DNA of 64,000 bases from Tissierellales bacterium (lineage in GTDB: Bacteria; Bacillota; Clostridia; Tissierellales; Sedimentibacteraceae), in contig JAHDQO010000004.1 in assembly GCA_018433765.1 (NCBI GenBank), forward strand, positions 186,001-250,000. Reading direction: 5' to 3'. A program made the translations under genes and the position numbers. Shown piece after piece: positions 53,998 to 62,816 of this stretch (within the stretch, counting starts at the first letter, position 1; every line of letters starts with the position of its first letter). The notes below the pieces were generated by a model. It was not told where the DNA came from. It ran no database searches and was given only the letters and a program-made list of their open reading frames with translations.

Positions 53998-55092
53998 ATG
54001 CCATCTGTAAATGTCAATAATCATTCAATAATACGAGTAATATGGGATATAACATCAAAATGCAATTTAAATTGTAAACACTGTTATGCAGCAACCCTGC
54101 AAAATGAAGAAGAACTATCTTTTGATGAAATACACAAAGTAATATCAAATTTATCTACGTACGGAGTAGAAAATTTATATTTCTTTGGTGGAGAACCCCT
54201 TATAAGAAAGGATATTTTTAATATTATAGAATACTGTACCGAATGTAATATAAATACTTTCTTATCAACTAATGGATTACTATTTAAAGATAGTCTATAT
54301 GAACTAGAAAAATCAGGTTTAAAAGGTGTTGGAATAAGTATAGAAAGTACTTATCCTCACAAATACAAACAAATTCGAGGATTAGATGCTTTTAACTTTG
54401 TAGAGACAGCCATAGAATCATTATCTAATTCTAGTATTGAACATAGAGCTCTTAATTGTGTAATAATGGAATATAATTTAGATGAAATGCTGGATTTCAT
54501 CAAAATGTTTGAAAAATACAATCTTACTAGTCTTAACTTTGATTTAATAGCTAATGGTGGAAATGCATTAGAAAATCAAACTCTATGCAAACAGGTTTCT
54601 CCTAATGCTCTTTTAAATGAACTAGACAAAGTTTTTGAATATTTATTTAAAAACAAGCATCTCATAGATAAAATATCTTTTGATATACTGCCTCCTAAAG
54701 CGTTGACTTATTTCTCAACAAAATATAATTTAGATATCAAATTAAGTAAAGTGATTCATTTTAATCCATACAGTTGTTTCTATATCGATCTAAAAGGAAG
54801 AGCATATGGGTGTAGAGCATTAACAGATTATTTTAACTATAAAGAATGTAAAGAACATATAAGAGGAATTAGTTTAATAGATAATTCATTAGAGAATATC
54901 TTACAGTCAGATGAGTTTTATAATCAATATTGTTTACTTGGACCTAAAAAAATTGAATCTGGTATATGCAAAGATTGCGAATATTTATATAAAGAATGCT
55001 ATCCATGTCCTATAACAAGTAACGATAACATATCATATGACTGTAGTGATTATCCAAAAAGTTTGATATGTGAAGAAATATTAAAGTTATGA
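53998..55092 (+). CDS. SPASM-domain radical SAM peptide maturase
   Basis: 364 residues from ATG 53998, chosen for its AGGAGG site at 53985-53990. The radical SAM cluster motif is CNLNCKHC within WDITSKCNLNCKHCYA, followed by GGEPL. The C-terminal SPASM/twitch region is Cys-rich: NPYSCFYIDLKGRAYGCRAL, GICKDCEYLYKECYPCP and a final CSDYPKSLIC, enough for two auxiliary clusters. Relatives install carbon-carbon, carbon-sulfur or other bonds, or epimerise residues, in ribosomal peptides. Because the precursor here has no Cys, carbon-carbon bonding or another non-sulfur change is likely. First enzyme gene of the operon. Confidence 0.9.
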   Translation: MPSVNVNNHSIIRVIWDITSKCNLNCKHCYAATLQNEEELSFDEIHKVISNLSTYGVENLYFFGGEPLIRKDIFNIIEYCTECNINTFLSTNGLLFKDSLYELEKSGLKGVGISIESTYPHKYKQIRGLDAFNFVETAIESLSNSSIEHRALNCVIMEYNLDEMLDFIKMFEKYNLTSLNFDLIANGGNALENQTLCKQVSPNALLNELDKVFEYLFKNKHLIDKISFDILPPKALTYFSTKYNLDIKLSKVIHFNPYSCFYIDLKGRAYGCRALTDYFNYKECKEHIRGISLIDNSLENILQSDEFYNQYCLLGPKKIESGICKDCEYLYKECYPCPITSNDNISYDCSDYPKSLICEEILKL

Positions 55093-55117
55093 TTGAATTT
55101 AATAATGGAGGTTAATT

Positions 55118-55399
55118 ATGAATGATAACTGTAAATATAAAATCGAGAGTAAAGTAAGAATTAGACAGCAGGGAGATGAATACAGTGTTTTTAATGGTAA
55201 AAACGCTAGATTTTTTACAACAAATGAAATTGGTCAGTTTGTGCTGAAAAAGTGTGATGGTGATAATACAGTCAATGATATAATTGATGATTTAATTAAT
55301 TCATGTGTAAATGTACCTTCTCGCGAAATAATACAAAATGATGTAGAGGAAATAATTAATCGGTCGATTAAATTTGACATTCTGAATGAGGTTAAATAA
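55118..55399 (+). CDS. PqqD-like RiPP recognition element
   Basis: 93 residues. It starts with strands YKIESKVRIRQQGDEYSVFN, then helices with FTTNEIGQFVLKKCDGDNTVNDIIDDL, the winged-helix pattern of PqqD. Such proteins bind the precursor's leader and hand it to the radical SAM enzyme. An AATGGAGG site precedes it, and its stop codon overlaps the next start (TAATG). Its presence as a separate protein strengthens the RiPP interpretation of the short peptide at 53777. Confidence 0.88.
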   Translation: MNDNCKYKIESKVRIRQQGDEYSVFNGKNARFFTTNEIGQFVLKKCDGDNTVNDIIDDLINSCVNVPSREIIQNDVEEIINRSIKFDILNEVK

Positions 55400-56715
55400 T
55401 GGCTGATGTATGTATAATTAATGCAAGTTACTATTCGCATAATCCTAATATTCCAATGGGTCCATTAATATTAGTTAAAAATTTAAAAAAAAATGGTTAT
55501 TCAGTTAATTTCATTGATTATCAAAATTTTTCAGACAACGATATAGGAACAACTAAACATTTTAAATCTATTATAGAAAACTGTAATGCTAAATTCATTG
55601 GCATCAGTGTTTTTTCAAATTCCCTGCCTTTAGTTATTAATGCTATAAAACATTATAAATGTAATAATGATAATTTTGTTTTTTTAGGAGGTCCTGGTGT
55701 AGCAGGTATAGAAAAAGAGTTACTTAATATTTCTCCAATTGATGCTATTGTATCGGGAGAAGGTGAAGAAACTGTAGTTGAGTTAATATCGGCACTTAAT
55801 AAGAGTAATGATTTAAAGGATATTAAAGGCATTATATATAAATCATCAAATGGTAAAATAACAGTAAATACTCCAAGACCTATATTAAAGATTCCAGATT
55901 ATTATCCTGACTATTCATGTATAGATTTGAAAGAATATAATAATAAGGCAATTATTATTACTTCTAGAGGATGTCCCTTTAAATGTACTTTTTGCTCTAA
56001 ACCTATTTGGAAAGATAAAGTTACATATAGAACAATGGATAATGTTTTTGAAGAATTACGAATTTTAAAAAAACTTAAGGTTGAAAAACTACATATTTGT
56101 GATGATACATTTATTTATAATAAGGAAAGAGTATTTGAATTTTGTGAACGGTATATTAAAGAAGATATCAATATCCCTTGGGAATGTACAGGAAGAATTG
56201 GATTGATGGATGAAAAACTGCTAGAGATCTTAAAAAATGCTGGATGTTCTGCATTATTTTTAGGTATAGAAAGTAGTTCAGATACGATTTTAAATTATTT
56301 TAATAAGAAAATAAATAATAAATTAATTAGTGAACAATTAAAACTAGTAAAAAAATATATTTCTATGATGTATACCTCATATATTTGGGGTCATCCCGAA
56401 GAAACACTAGAAGATTTCATAGATACATATATGTCATACGTTTACGACTCTTCACAACCAAACATGAGATCATCAATTACATTGGCTACACCATTTTTAG
56501 ATACAAAGTTATATGAAGACTATAAAAACTATTTAATGTATTTAGAAAATAATACGTATAATGGTTCTAGTATACATACAAATACTAGAAAAGACAAAGA
56601 AATTATGGATATGATAAAAGAAAATGCTAGCATGTTTCCTTCTTTTTATTATTTAGATAATAAAGACTTCAAAGAAAAGTTAAATTATATTAAATTATTT
56701 AAAAAGACTGGATAA
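55399..56715 (+). CDS. Cobalamin-binding radical SAM enzyme, copy 1
   Basis: 438 residues. The N-terminal B12-binding domain (about 1-140; PMGPLILVKNLKKNGY, FLGGPGVAG, AIVSGEGEETVVELI) is followed by a radical SAM domain with TSRGCPFKCTFCSKP, and a C-terminal region ending FPSFYYLDNKDFKEKLNYI. Such enzymes usually transfer methyl groups to unactivated carbon, but ring contractions and cyclisations are known. It is a paralogue of the next gene (same C-terminal FPSFYY motif). Translationally coupled to the PqqD-like gene. Confidence 0.88.
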   Translation: MADVCIINASYYSHNPNIPMGPLILVKNLKKNGYSVNFIDYQNFSDNDIGTTKHFKSIIENCNAKFIGISVFSNSLPLVINAIKHYKCNNDNFVFLGGPGVAGIEKELLNISPIDAIVSGEGEETVVELISALNKSNDLKDIKGIIYKSSNGKITVNTPRPILKIPDYYPDYSCIDLKEYNNKAIIITSRGCPFKCTFCSKPIWKDKVTYRTMDNVFEELRILKKLKVEKLHICDDTFIYNKERVFEFCERYIKEDINIPWECTGRIGLMDEKLLEILKNAGCSALFLGIESSSDTILNYFNKKINNKLISEQLKLVKKYISMMYTSYIWGHPEETLEDFIDTYMSYVYDSSQPNMRSSITLATPFLDTKLYEDYKNYLMYLENNTYNGSSIHTNTRKDKEIMDMIKENASMFPSFYYLDNKDFKEKLNYIKLFKKTG

Positions 56716-56746
56716 AAATCAAAAAAATGAATTGGGAGTGATAAAA

Positions 56747-58132
56747 ATGTCTAATATTACATTAATTAATGCTGGATTAATATTACGTGACCCTATACCT
56801 CCAATAGGACCTTTGATTTTAGCATCAGTTTTAAGATCAAACGGGCATAACGTTACCTTCAGAGATTTTCAAACACATAACGTTAAAAATAGATTATTTT
56901 TTTCTACATTTGAGGATTTTATTGACACAGATGATCAAATAATAGGCTTTTCAGTTTTTTGTACAAGCTTACCATTGGTACTAGGGACTATAACTAAAAT
57001 TAAGCAAAAAAACCCAAATAAAATAGTTATATTAGGAGGAGCAGGAGTTAACGAAATTCAGATTGAAATCATGTCGCATTTTCCAGTAGATTACATATTG
57101 TATGGCGAAGGTGAAGAATCAATCGTAGAACTATTAGAGGCAATAGAAGCTGGAGAAGGATATGACAAAATCAAAGGTTTAGTTTATAGAGAAGGTAATC
57201 AAATCATTAAAAATGCTCCAAGAGATAGGTTATTAGATTTATCTAGTGTTCCATTACCCGCTTATGATTTAATAGATTTGAGCAAATATGGGAAAATAGC
57301 TTATTTATTGACTTCCCGTGGATGTCCTTTTGGATGTAAGTTTTGCGCAACAAATTCAATATGGCATAGAATAATGGCTTACAGATCTATAGAGAGTGTT
57401 ATAGAAGAATTAACTGTCATTTCGAAGCAGTGTGATTTTGAGCAGATAGCTATTATTGACGATACTTTTGTTCTAGATAAAGAACGTTCTAAAAATTTAT
57501 TAACTCGAATTAGAGAAAATGGATTTTTTCAGCCATTTTCATGTAATGGAAAAATATCTTTAATGAATGAAGAATGGTTAAAGATCTTAGACGAAAAGGG
57601 ATGCAATCACATATTTTACGGTGTAGAAGCTGGAAATGATACAATACTTAACATCATAGATAAAGGTCATACTATTGAACAGGCTTTAACTATAATAAAA
57701 CAAACAAGTGATTATATACCTAGCATTAGAGCATCGTTTATATGGGGTTATCCTTTTGAAACTATAGATGATTTCTATGATTTAATCGAGATATTATATG
57801 AACTGATGGCCATTAAAGAGGTGAAAACTCAACTTTCACTATGTTCTCCAATACCTGGTTCAGAACTGCATTTAATGTATGGAAGCAATATTGATTTTAG
57901 AATAGATACTAACTCAAGAGCAGGAGGATTACCTGTAGAGGAAGACTTAGAAGATTATGTTGAACTTCAAAAACTTATTTTATTATATCCAGATGTATTT
58001 CCATCTTTTTATTATTTTAAACAAGATAATTTTGAAGAAAAGTTGAACATAATAAAATCAGTTGATTGGATTTATAATCAAAACAAATTAAAAAAATATA
58101 AAGATAAGATTGTAAAGGCAGGTCAAGTATGA
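56747..58132 (+). CDS. Cobalamin-binding radical SAM enzyme, copy 2
   Basis: 461 residues from ATG 56747, preceded by TTGGGAGTG; an in-frame TTG at 56732 overlaps that site. The B12-binding domain (about 1-150; PPIGPLILASVLRSNGH, ILGGAGVNE, YILYGEGEESIVELL) and radical SAM motif TSRGCPFGCKFCATN are complete. The C-terminus FPSFYYFKQDNFEEKLNII mirrors copy 1. The two copies differ around the second loop (KPIWKDKVTYRT against NSIWHRIMAYRS), which suggests different target residues. Its stop overlaps the next start. Confidence 0.88.
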   Translation: MSNITLINAGLILRDPIPPIGPLILASVLRSNGHNVTFRDFQTHNVKNRLFFSTFEDFIDTDDQIIGFSVFCTSLPLVLGTITKIKQKNPNKIVILGGAGVNEIQIEIMSHFPVDYILYGEGEESIVELLEAIEAGEGYDKIKGLVYREGNQIIKNAPRDRLLDLSSVPLPAYDLIDLSKYGKIAYLLTSRGCPFGCKFCATNSIWHRIMAYRSIESVIEELTVISKQCDFEQIAIIDDTFVLDKERSKNLLTRIRENGFFQPFSCNGKISLMNEEWLKILDEKGCNHIFYGVEAGNDTILNIIDKGHTIEQALTIIKQTSDYIPSIRASFIWGYPFETIDDFYDLIEILYELMAIKEVKTQLSLCSPIPGSELHLMYGSNIDFRIDTNSRAGGLPVEEDLEDYVELQKLILLYPDVFPSFYYFKQDNFEEKLNIIKSVDWIYNQNKLKKYKDKIVKAGQV

Positions 58133-59004
58133 TGATGGTAAAGAAATCTAAATTACTTGAAAATATAGCTTCAATACTAATTGATAAGATATGGGGCAAA
58201 TTTGTTGGACTCCTGTTTATTGTGATACCTTCTATTTTATTTATAGTAGGTTTAGAAATAAACTCACTATGGCAAGTTATTTTGCTTGTACCGCTATTTT
58301 ATATTTCTTTATTTATTGGTGGATTAACTCACGAATTAGGTCATTATTTGATGTTAAAAAATTTAAGGTGTCCATCTAAAATTAAAGTTTTTAAAAATAG
58401 CCACTCTAAACTAATCTTCTTTAATATGAGAACTCAAGTTATTAATGACACTCCTATGCTTTCTAGTAAATATATACTTATAAAAAGAGCTATTGCAGGA
58501 CTTTTAAGTAATTATGTATTTTCTATTATTTTAACTGTTCTAGGGGTGATATTAGATTTAAATATTTTATTTTTTATTGCAGCAATAGAAGGTTTTAGTG
58601 CTCATAGTGCAACTTCACTAGCATCTTTAAACAGTGATACAGATGTGTTTAATTTGAAATATGCTTTAGATATTAGAGATGAAATTAAGATAAACAAAAT
58701 AAAAATTGATAAAGAATTTAAAATAAACATTTGTGTAAAATTAGTTAATAATAATTCTAATTATTGGATTATATATAAGGGACCAGAAATTTTAAGTATA
58801 ACAGGTGATTTTCTAACTTTTGATTTAGACGATAGTGTTTTATTCTTATGTAGAAACGATACAAAAAAACAAGAGATAAAATTACATATTACTTTGCCTT
58901 GTGAAATAGAAGAAGACCAGTATATTAAATTTTATACTATATCAGGATGTAAAATACAAAATGAAAGTGAGGATTTAGTTTATGACAAATACTACGCCTG
59001 CTAA
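58129..59004 (+). CDS. Membrane zinc metalloprotease (M50-like), candidate leader peptidase
   Basis: 291 residues. Two hydrophobic segments (about 23-65) lead to GGLTHELGHYLML, an HExxH zinc motif at the membrane, then a further pair (about 118-160). A possible third ligand lies in SLNSDTDVFN. The last 100 residues are a soluble beta-rich domain (KINICVKLVNNNSNYWIIY and on). Site-2-protease-like enzymes occur in RiPP clusters where they release the mature peptide. I infer leader cleavage coupled to export; coupled ATG overlaps both neighbours. Confidence 0.75.
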   Translation: MMMVKKSKLLENIASILIDKIWGKFVGLLFIVIPSILFIVGLEINSLWQVILLVPLFYISLFIGGLTHELGHYLMLKNLRCPSKIKVFKNSHSKLIFFNMRTQVINDTPMLSSKYILIKRAIAGLLSNYVFSIILTVLGVILDLNILFFIAAIEGFSAHSATSLASLNSDTDVFNLKYALDIRDEIKINKIKIDKEFKINICVKLVNNNSNYWIIYKGPEILSITGDFLTFDLDDSVLFLCRNDTKKQEIKLHITLPCEIEEDQYIKFYTISGCKIQNESEDLVYDKYYAC

Positions 59005-60208
59005 ATTTATTAAAAATAAAAATCTTATTTTATTATTTACAGGAAACTTAGTCTCTCAATTTGGTAATTGGCTGTATTTTTTAGCAATTATATTCTTAGT
59101 ACAAAATTTAACTAATTCTTATGCAACTACTGGATTTGCACTAGCCATAAATTCATTACCTAAAGTGCTACTAAGTAATGTTGCAGGCATTGTATGTGAT
59201 AGATTTTCTAGAAAAAAAATACTTATATATTCTGATATAATAAATGGTATATTATCTTTATACATTGGTATAAAATTACTAACAGTTGGTCTTAATATAT
59301 ATGAAGTATATATAGTTGCATTTCTTATTGGAATTGGAAGAACTTTTTTTAATCCAGCATTTAAAGCAAGCATTCCAAACATAGCAGCTGCTGATGAGTT
59401 AAATAGAGTTAATTCATTGTTTAATTCATCAACTAGTATAACAGATATTTTAGGGCCTATATGTGGAGGAGTAATAATTACTATCTTAGGACTACCACTA
59501 GCTTTTATAATAAACGGAATTTCTTTTTTAATCTCTGCAATCAATGAAATTTTTGTAGTTATTCCTCAAGAATTTAATAATCAAGGTAAATTTAACATTT
59601 TTTTTATAAATAAGGGTGTGAAATTAGGTTATATACAAATATATAATAATAAAATTTTACTTATTATTATTAGTATATTTTCAATAATGACATTCTTTGC
59701 GGCGCCAATGATATTGTTTTTTAAAGAATTGAGTTCTAGTTATTACAATGTTGGATATATTGGGTTTTCCTTTCTTATTATAGCAGATGGTATAGGAGTT
59801 TTAGCAGCACATATATATCTTATAATTAAACCAAATAATAAATATCAAAAACAACTATTATGCCTTTTTCCTATGATAGGAGGTATTACATTGTTGATAA
59901 TTGCTAACTTACACAACTTTGCTTTGGCAATAACAATACTAATGCTACAAGGAATAGTAAGCGGTTTTGGTGAAATAAGTTTAATGACTATTATACAAAA
60001 AGAGACTCCTGATAAAAACAGAGGAATGGTATTTAGTGCGTATGCTTTTATATCAGCAGTTTTACATATTTTGTCACTGGTAATAGCAGGAGTAATAATG
60101 GAATTTGTAAGTATAAATATAATTATTTCTGTCTGCGGCATTCCATTAATTATTGGAAGTTTTATATTGTTTTCTAAGTTTAAAAAGCATTATAAATCTC
60201 AATATTAA
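58982..60208 (+). CDS. MFS transporter, candidate peptide exporter
   Basis: 408 residues with about 12 membrane segments. It has the MFS loop-2 motif as GIVCDRFSRKKILIYSD, and GNLVSQFGNWLYFLA at the start, as in the enterobactin-exporter-like/DHA3 group. It overlaps the protease gene by 23 bases and is the last gene before a terminator, so it most likely exports the finished peptide or gives self-resistance. Confidence 0.85.
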   Translation: MTNTTPAKFIKNKNLILLFTGNLVSQFGNWLYFLAIIFLVQNLTNSYATTGFALAINSLPKVLLSNVAGIVCDRFSRKKILIYSDIINGILSLYIGIKLLTVGLNIYEVYIVAFLIGIGRTFFNPAFKASIPNIAAADELNRVNSLFNSSTSITDILGPICGGVIITILGLPLAFIINGISFLISAINEIFVVIPQEFNNQGKFNIFFINKGVKLGYIQIYNNKILLIIISIFSIMTFFAAPMILFFKELSSSYYNVGYIGFSFLIIADGIGVLAAHIYLIIKPNNKYQKQLLCLFPMIGGITLLIIANLHNFALAITILMLQGIVSGFGEISLMTIIQKETPDKNRGMVFSAYAFISAVLHILSLVIAGVIMEFVSINIIISVCGIPLIIGSFILFSKFKKHYKSQY

Positions 60209-60216
60209 ACAAACTA

Positions 60217-60250
60217 AAAAACCCTCTATTTAATTAAAAAGAGGGTTTTT
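60217..60250. terminator. Bidirectional terminator ending the peptide operon
   Basis: AAAACCCTCT and AGAGGGTTTT with a T5 tail; convergent with the GntR-ABC operon. Confidence 0.85.
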
Positions 60251-60266
60251 ATTATAATATAAAGTC

Positions 60267-60695
60267 TTATTTTAAAGTAATGTACCTTTTATCATAATAA
60301 AGCATAAATTGTTCTTTGTTATTGGATACATTTCTTTTTATGGAACATTCGTAAATACCCTTATTTAAGTCATAAACTTTGCTTACAAATTCATCATTAT
60401 TTAAAGAGTATTCATCAATTACTTCATCATTTTCTTTAATTATCTTAAAAAAAACTTTACCAGAGCTTATTTCAGCATTGTGTGACAGGCATATTGTAGT
60501 AGGTTTTTCTACGTTAAGCATAAATTCCTCTGTACCTTCCATTTTGATACTTTTTAAATTTGATTGATGAAATCCTATATCAAATAAGTGAACTATGAAA
60601 TAACTTATGCTAAATATAAGAAATATTGTAGTCAAAAGTAATATAGTATATTTAACTTTTCTATTTAATATCATATCAATATTTATTCCTTTCAT
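60267..60695 (-). CDS. Hypothetical membrane-anchored protein
   Basis: 142 residues. One N-terminal membrane segment (YTILLLTTIFLIFSISYFIV) is followed by an extracytoplasmic beta-rich domain (MLNVEKPTTICLSHNAEISS, VFFKIIKENDEVIDEYSL). I do not recognise the family. It is the last gene of the minus-strand GntR-ABC operon, 36 bases after the permease, so it may be an accessory of that transporter. Confidence 0.55.
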   Translation of the reverse strand: MKGINIDMILNRKVKYTILLLTTIFLIFSISYFIVHLFDIGFHQSNLKSIKMEGTEEFMLNVEKPTTICLSHNAEISSGKVFFKIIKENDEVIDEYSLNNDEFVSKVYDLNKGIYECSIKRNVSNNKEQFMLYYDKRYITLK

Positions 60696-60731
60696 ATAAT
60701 TTTAATTTTGCATTTTTAATTTTAAATTGAT

Positions 60732-61424
60732 TTAGTATTTATATTCAAAAGTTTTAATATATTTATAATTTACAATGTTTAAAATTATATTTAAAATTAT
60801 TAATATAATAATAAATATATTGAATCCTGATCCAAATACAAATAATAATGTTATTTGTTTAAATAATAAGAAACATGTTCCTAAAAGAACTAGAATTGAT
60901 GACAATACATATTGCCAACCAACTGTTAATCCTGTTAAACATAAATATGCAAAATAATTGAAAATAAAATAACCTATTAGAAAATAGATTCCTGTTATAC
61001 TAAAAGTGTCTATTAGGTTTGATGATAAAAATATTCTTATAAAAAATAATGTGCTAGAATCAGCCATAAATTGATTTATTATAAATAATTTTAAAATCAA
61101 AAATATAAATGTAATTATTATAGTTCTTTTTAAACCACTTATGATCAGAGTTTTTCCTAAATGTTTTCTTGGACAATTTAAGCTCGTTAAGTAAGGTACG
61201 GATATAACTGACTGACCAACAGCATACATTATCAAATAAACGTAAGACAATGATAAAAAGTTAATTATTATCTGGCTTAAAAAACTAGTTATAGGTTGAG
61301 AAAAAATTATTATATTAGTCAAAAAGTTAATGGATATATTTAATATAAAGACTATTATTAAAGTTAATATATAAGTTTTATCGACGTGAAAAAATACTCT
61401 TTTAATATTTCTAGAAGATATCAT
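60732..61424 (-). CDS. ABC-type membrane subunit (YtrC/YtrD-like)
   Basis: 230 residues, about six hydrophobic segments and few charges (LTLIIVFILNISINFLTNII, YVYLIMYAVGQSVI, and more). It has no ATP-binding motif. The start overlaps the end of the ATPase gene by 4 bases, so the two form a transporter. I infer the role from this arrangement; sequence similarity to named permeases is not evident. Confidence 0.7.
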   Translation of the reverse strand: MISSRNIKRVFFHVDKTYILTLIIVFILNISINFLTNIIIFSQPITSFLSQIIINFLSLSYVYLIMYAVGQSVISVPYLTSLNCPRKHLGKTLIISGLKRTIIITFIFLILKLFIINQFMADSSTLFFIRIFLSSNLIDTFSITGIYFLIGYFIFNYFAYLCLTGLTVGWQYVLSSILVLLGTCFLLFKQITLLFVFGSGFNIFIIILIILNIILNIVNYKYIKTFEYKY

Positions 61425-62311
61425 ATAGTTTCTCCTCCTTTAGATAAATTAACAAATAACTTTTGCAGAGACAATGAACTAAAATCTATCTGTAAATTAT
61501 TAATATCTTTAATTTCTTGTTCTGTAAATGTATCTAATACTGTATAATTTACTAGTCTGCCTAATGATTGTTTATAAATTATTTTCTTATTCTTAGTAAC
61601 AGAGTCAACCTTATTCTTTTCTCCCGACAGAACTCTTGCTTTGTTTTTAATATCTTCCATATCTTCATTTAGCATTAATTTTCCTTTGTGTAAAATAAGA
61701 ACTTTTTCGAATGAATTTTCAAGTTCATTTATTAAATGAGTAGATATTATTATTGTGCGAGGGCTCTTCTCATAATCGTTAATTAGAATTTCATAAAATA
61801 GTTCTCTTGCTACCGGGTCTAATCCTACATAAGGTTCATCAAATAATGTTACAGGAGCACGGCTTGCAAGACCTATTATAATACCTACCATAGTTTGCAT
61901 TCCCTTAGATGATTTGATATATTTTTTCTTTATATCAAGATCAAATTGATCTATAAGCTTTTTATAAAACTCATTGTCCCAATTAGGATATATAAGAGAA
62001 GCAATATCAAAAATTTGTTTTAGTTTAAAATCTTTTATACCTCTAACACTTATAACTTCTCTAGCAAGGCAGATTCTTTGTGTTAATTCATCATTATCTT
62101 TAAGTATTTTATCATCTATTTTTACAGTTCCAGATGTAGGATATAATTGGTTGGCTAATAATTTTAGCAGAGTAGTTTTACCTGCACCATTCCTGCCAAT
62201 AAGTCCGTATATTTTATTTAATTCAATTTCTAATGTTAGATTATCAATAGCTTTTGTATCATCAAATACTTTATATACTTCATTTAACATTACGTTATTC
62301 ATTGTTATCAA
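61421..62311 (-). CDS. ABC transporter ATPase (YtrB-like)
   Basis: 296 residues. Walker A is GLIGRNGAGKTTLLKLL, the signature region is replaced by KYIKSSKGMQTMVGIIIGLA, Walker B is APVTLFDEPYVGLDP, and the switch His is IISTHLINE. The weak signature is typical of the GntR-linked YtrB/BcrA-type subset, often induced by cell-wall-active peptides. It overlaps the GntR gene by 17 bases and the permease by 4. Confidence 0.88.
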   Translation of the reverse strand: MITMNNVMLNEVYKVFDDTKAIDNLTLEIELNKIYGLIGRNGAGKTTLLKLLANQLYPTSGTVKIDDKILKDNDELTQRICLAREVISVRGIKDFKLKQIFDIASLIYPNWDNEFYKKLIDQFDLDIKKKYIKSSKGMQTMVGIIIGLASRAPVTLFDEPYVGLDPVARELFYEILINDYEKSPRTIIISTHLINELENSFEKVLILHKGKLMLNEDMEDIKNKARVLSGEKNKVDSVTKNKKIIYKQSLGRLVNYTVLDTFTEQEIKDINNLQIDFSSLSLQKLFVNLSKGGETI

Positions 62312-62678
62312 TACCTCCTGGGTAAGATTTTATACTTTCTATTATATCTTCCTTATTTAAGCCTAATTTTTCAGCTTCCTGCATCATCTTGATTATATAA
62401 TTTTGAAAAAAACTATTCATTCTCTTTGTTTTAATAATTTGAGTTGCACCTTCCTTAACAAACATTCCTATACCTCTTTTCTTATATATAATTTCTTCAT
62501 TAACCAATAAATTAAGTCCCTTTCTTGCAGTTGCTGGATTAACGTGTAATAAAGTTGCTAGCTCATTCGTTGAATATACTCTTTCTTGCTCTTCAATAAT
62601 TTTCTTTAATATTTGATCTTCTATCATTTCTGCAATTTGTATAAAGATAGGTGTTGTTAAATTTGTTTTAAGCTCCAA
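62295..62678 (-). CDS. GntR/YtrA-type repressor
   Basis: 127 residues. A GntR winged helix at the N-terminus (PIFIQIAEMIEDQILKKI, YSTNELATLLHVNPATARKG, YKKRGIGMFVKEGA) and a short C-terminal helical tail rather than a large effector domain, as in YtrA. Such repressors sit in front of ABC genes and respond to cell-envelope stress. A 17-17 palindrome lies 28 bases before its start codon, overlapping its promoter region, which argues for autoregulation. Confidence 0.9.
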   Translation of the reverse strand: MELKTNLTTPIFIQIAEMIEDQILKKIIEEQERVYSTNELATLLHVNPATARKGLNLLVNEEIIYKKRGIGMFVKEGATQIIKTKRMNSFFQNYIIKMMQEAEKLGLNKEDIIESIKSYPGGIDNNE

Positions 62679-62705
62679 TTAATTTCACCTCCACATAGTG
62701 AAAAA

Positions 62706-62743
62706 GTTATATGGTTAATTACTCAGGTAACTAACTATATAAC
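62706..62743. promoter_or_regulatory. Palindromic operator of the GntR-ABC operon
   Basis: GTTATATGGTTAATTAC (62706-62722) and GTAACTAACTATATAAC (62727-62743) are inverted with 15 of 17 matches and a 4-base centre. It sits between the -10 element and the GntR gene, as expected for a repressor site. Confidence 0.75.
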
Positions 62744-62744
62744 T

Positions 62745-62773
62745 AATATATTATATAATATTCTATTTGTCAA
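62745..62773 (-). promoter_or_regulatory. Sigma-A promoter of the GntR-ABC operon
   Basis: Minus strand TTGACA (reverse of 62768-62773), a 17-base spacer, TATATT (reverse of 62745-62750). The operator abuts the -10. Confidence 0.7.
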
Positions 62774-62784
62774 TAAATAATAAG

Positions 62785-62816
62785 AAAGATATCAAATAAT
62801 ATTGATATCTTTTTTA
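62785..62816. terminator. Terminator of the lspA-like gene
   Basis: AAAGATATCA and TGATATCTTT with T-rich flanks; it separates the lspA-like gene from the GntR operon promoter. Confidence 0.8.

Noticed and set aside
58191-58379. Alternative 62-codon frame inside the protease gene
   Set aside because: The overlapping frame has the HELGH motif and coherent membrane segments; this one is a shadow.
53777-60208. Lasso peptide or sactipeptide cluster
   Set aside because: The leader motif recalls lasso peptides, but there is no cyclase or transglutaminase-type protease. The precursor has no cysteine, so sactionine and lanthionine bridges are impossible.
60379-60567. Plus-strand 62-codon frame inside the hypothetical anchor gene
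   Set aside because: It has no ribosome binding site and is antisense to a protein-like frame with a membrane anchor.
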